Below the pieces are notes generated by a model. That model did not search any database. It had not been told where the DNA came from and was given only the letters and a program-made list of their open reading frames with translations. The position numbers were made by a program, and so were the translations under genes. A stretch of 45,627 bases of DNA, from positions 1-45,627 of the forward strand of contig NZ_BBAD01000019.1 of assembly GCF_001311075.1 (NCBI RefSeq), written 5' to 3'. The stretch's first letter is position 1; each line of letters begins with the position of its first letter. Positions 43,980 to 45,627 of this stretch are shown here, piece by piece. The DNA is from Secundilactobacillus similis DSM 23365 = JCM 2765 (lineage in GTDB: Bacteria; Bacillota; Bacilli; Lactobacillales; Lactobacillaceae).

Positions 43980-45157
43980 CTAGTTAGGTCGGTGTAGCGA
44001 CATAGCGATGCCCATGCCACCGCCAATGCAGATACCAGCAACGCCGGTTTCTAACTGACTACGGTGCAACTCGTGAACAAGGGTCGTCACGATCCGGGCA
44101 CCAGACGCACCAACGGGATGGCCCAGCGCAATGGCGCCACCGTTAACGTTTAAACGGTCATCAGGAATCTTAAGGTCCCGGGCAACGGCAACTGATTGGG
44201 CCGCAAAGGCTTCGTTTAACTCAAAGCGGTCAATGTCGGTGATTTGCCGGTCTTGTTGGCTGAGCAGGTTAGAGATAGCGTAGTAGGCGCATAGCCCATA
44301 ATTTCAGGGGCGATTCCCACTTCTTGATAGCCATCTAAAACGGCGAGGTAGGTCAACCCAGCGTTATCCGCAGCTACTTTATCCATTAAAACTAACATGC
44401 TAGCACCGTCATTAAGACCAGCGGCGTTTCCGGCAGTGACAGTTCCGTTAGTCTGAAAGGCCGGGCGAAGGTGTCCTAAAGCGGCCATAGAAGTGTCTGG
44501 CCGAATGGGTTCGTCTTGGGTCATGGTAACGGGGGCCTTGCCGGGAAGCTCAATGGGGACTAACTCGTCGTCAAATTTACCAGCTTGAGTGGCTGCAACG
44601 GCATTTTGATGAGAACGGAGTGCAAAGGCGTCCTGATCTTCGCGAGAAACGTGAAATTGTTCAGCCACGTTCTCAGCGGTGATCCCCATCGGTTTTTGTG
44701 AAAATGCATCGCGAAGGCCATCGTGTTCAAGCCCATCGAGGACTTTCGTTTCACCATATTGACGACCACGGCGCATATCAGGTAATAGGTAGGGAACGTT
44801 TGACATACTTTCTGTCCCCCCAACGAGGACGGTGGTGGCATCGCCCAACATAATAGCGGTTTGAGCTAACCGAATGGCTTTAATACCTGAACCACAGACT
44901 TGATTAACGGTCATTGCGGTACTGGTGACGGAAAGTCCGCTATTAAGGGCGACCTGGCGCGCAACGTTTTGGCCCGACCCAGCCTGAAGAACGTTGCCGA
45001 TGATGGCTTGGTCAATAGTATCGGCAGCAATATGTGCCCGATCGATTGCTGCTTTAGCTGCAATCGTGCCAAGATCAACTGCAGAAAAAGGTGCGAGTGA
45101 GCGTCCCATTTTGCCAATAGGTGTTCGAACAGCACTTAAAACGACAACTTCATTCAT
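43980..45157 (-). CDS. Acetyl-CoA acetyltransferase, thiolase (frameshifted here)
   Basis: Biosynthetic thiolase: condenses two acetyl-CoA to acetoacetyl-CoA, in lactobacilli the entry to the mevalonate pathway of isoprenoids. Seen: the active Cys in [14 protein letters not shown] (C88), the [11 protein letters not shown] region, [24 protein letters not shown], and at the C-terminal end the [20 protein letters not shown] and [10 protein letters not shown] motifs. The frame breaks near 44287 ([15 protein letters not shown]; one T missing), which would hide the C-terminal catalytic His and Cys. Restored length is 392 residues, the family norm. ATG follows GAGG. Confidence 0.93.
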
Positions 45158-45381
45158 ATTTTTAATTCCTCTTTATTTCAGATTACCTCGCTAAGGATAC
45201 ATGATTTAAAAGGAAAAGTCTTGTTTGGCGCGGTAATCTAAGGATAATTTTAGTTTTTCTTTCATTATAGGAAGCGCGTTTAGGGTGATCAAAGAATGGC
45301 GACTGTAATTCAGTTGTTAGTAAGTCCGCGATTAGCTGATTTCGTGAGATTTCATAAAATACCAAAAAATGAAAATAATAG
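45158..45381. other. Upstream region of thiolase and the following operon
   Basis: AT-rich, no ORF. It divides the divergent thiolase promoter region from the promoters that follow. Confidence 0.5.
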
Positions 45382-45410
45382 TTGACCAAGCAATGATATC
45401 TTGGTATAGT
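45382..45410 (+). promoter_or_regulatory. Tandem promoter P1
   Basis: TTGACC, a 17-bp spacer and TATAGT (45405-45410). The spacer region holds an inverted repeat ACCAAG...CTTGGT (45385-45405), possibly an operator. Confidence 0.65.
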
Positions 45411-45472
45411 TATTTCTGTTGTCGCGAGCGGCAAGAACGATGTGGACCAATTAAGAATTTAAATATTCGTTG

Positions 45473-45501
45473 TTGACATCAGTTGCTTAAGATGATATAT
45501 T
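45473..45501 (+). promoter_or_regulatory. Tandem promoter P2
   Basis: TTGACA, a 17-bp spacer and TATATT (45496-45501), 91 bp after P1. Confidence 0.75.
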
Positions 45502-45561
45502 AGTAAAGTTGCTTCAGCCGATAACGAACTTGCTTGAAACGTTGATTTTAAAAAGTTCTGG

Positions 45562-45590
45562 TTGACAACTTGAACAAGATTTGATACAAT
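45562..45590 (+). promoter_or_regulatory. Tandem promoter P3
   Basis: TTGACA, a 17-bp spacer and TACAAT (45585-45590), 89 bp after P2. The three nearly equal-spaced strong promoters at the window edge suggest an rRNA or tRNA operon starting just beyond it; no rRNA sequence is in the window. Confidence 0.75.
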
Positions 45591-45627
45591 TTAAGAGTTG
45601 ATTCAAAAAGAATTAACTTGGTAGACC

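Overview
The window is low-to-mid GC Firmicutes DNA. Gene content and protein style point to the Lactobacillaceae: AddAB (RexAB-type) recombination nuclease, PepC-like peptidase, a short ProB, BrnQ under a T-box, jag-mnmE-mnmG, and a small fructokinase of the ROK family. I cannot fix the genus. It lies near the replication origin, because jag-mnmE-mnmG belong to the origin-proximal cluster, there are two parS-type sites (one perfect, one with a single change), and the right edge carries three tandem TTGAC[AC]-17-TAnnnT promoters of the kind that precede rRNA operons.

Layout. 1-5063: jag, a possible short terminated RNA, mnmE, mnmG (tRNA wobble-uridine modification). 5064-9755: repeats, an Old Yellow Enzyme oxidoreductase behind operator palindromes, a hotdog thioesterase, an Fe-S biosynthesis-domain protein and a small-protein/esterase pair. 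9940-15125: signal peptidase I, PepC-like peptidase, homoserine dehydrogenase and a D,D-carboxypeptidase. 15616-19266: acetyltransferase, His-rich small membrane protein, XerD-like recombinase-family protein, lipoprotein and EndA-like nuclease. 19344-24948: an 812-bp non-coding element, fructokinase, parS, a secreted protein, a 47-aa membrane protein, cardiolipin synthase and a candidate ~455-nt structured RNA. 25051-31986: NAD(P)-binding protein, purine permease with PurBox-like sites, MazG-like hydrolase, T-box-controlled brnQ, and the overlapping pair proB-proA. 32036-34828: a second inverted copy of the 812-bp element, a small protein, more repeats and an MFS transporter. 34996-45157: second parS, addB-addA, small membrane protein, acetyltransferase, sfsA, thiolase. 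45158-45627: promoter region of a downstream, probably rRNA, operon.

The most unusual content is a set of structured, non-coding repeats in most larger intergenic gaps. At least seven ~110-130 bp long-hairpin repeats keep fixed apical and internal-loop motifs, while their stem sequences change with compensating changes on the other arm. Two ~812-bp copies (A at 19344-20155, B at 32036-32850, in opposite core orientation) share 19-bp inverted termini, carry no ORF and show compensatory base-pair changes in several helices. A 324-bp element (6993-7316) has the same termini around a core built on the small hairpin. Some copies abut or intrude on genes; a decayed copy forms the apparent N-terminus of the PepC-like gene and another sits at its stop codon.

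Sequence quality. Eleven otherwise normal genes are broken by 14 frameshifts, and every one is explained by a single missing base, usually in a short homopolymer. This pattern is much better explained by indel errors in the assembly than by gene decay. I annotate those genes as full-length with a frameshift.
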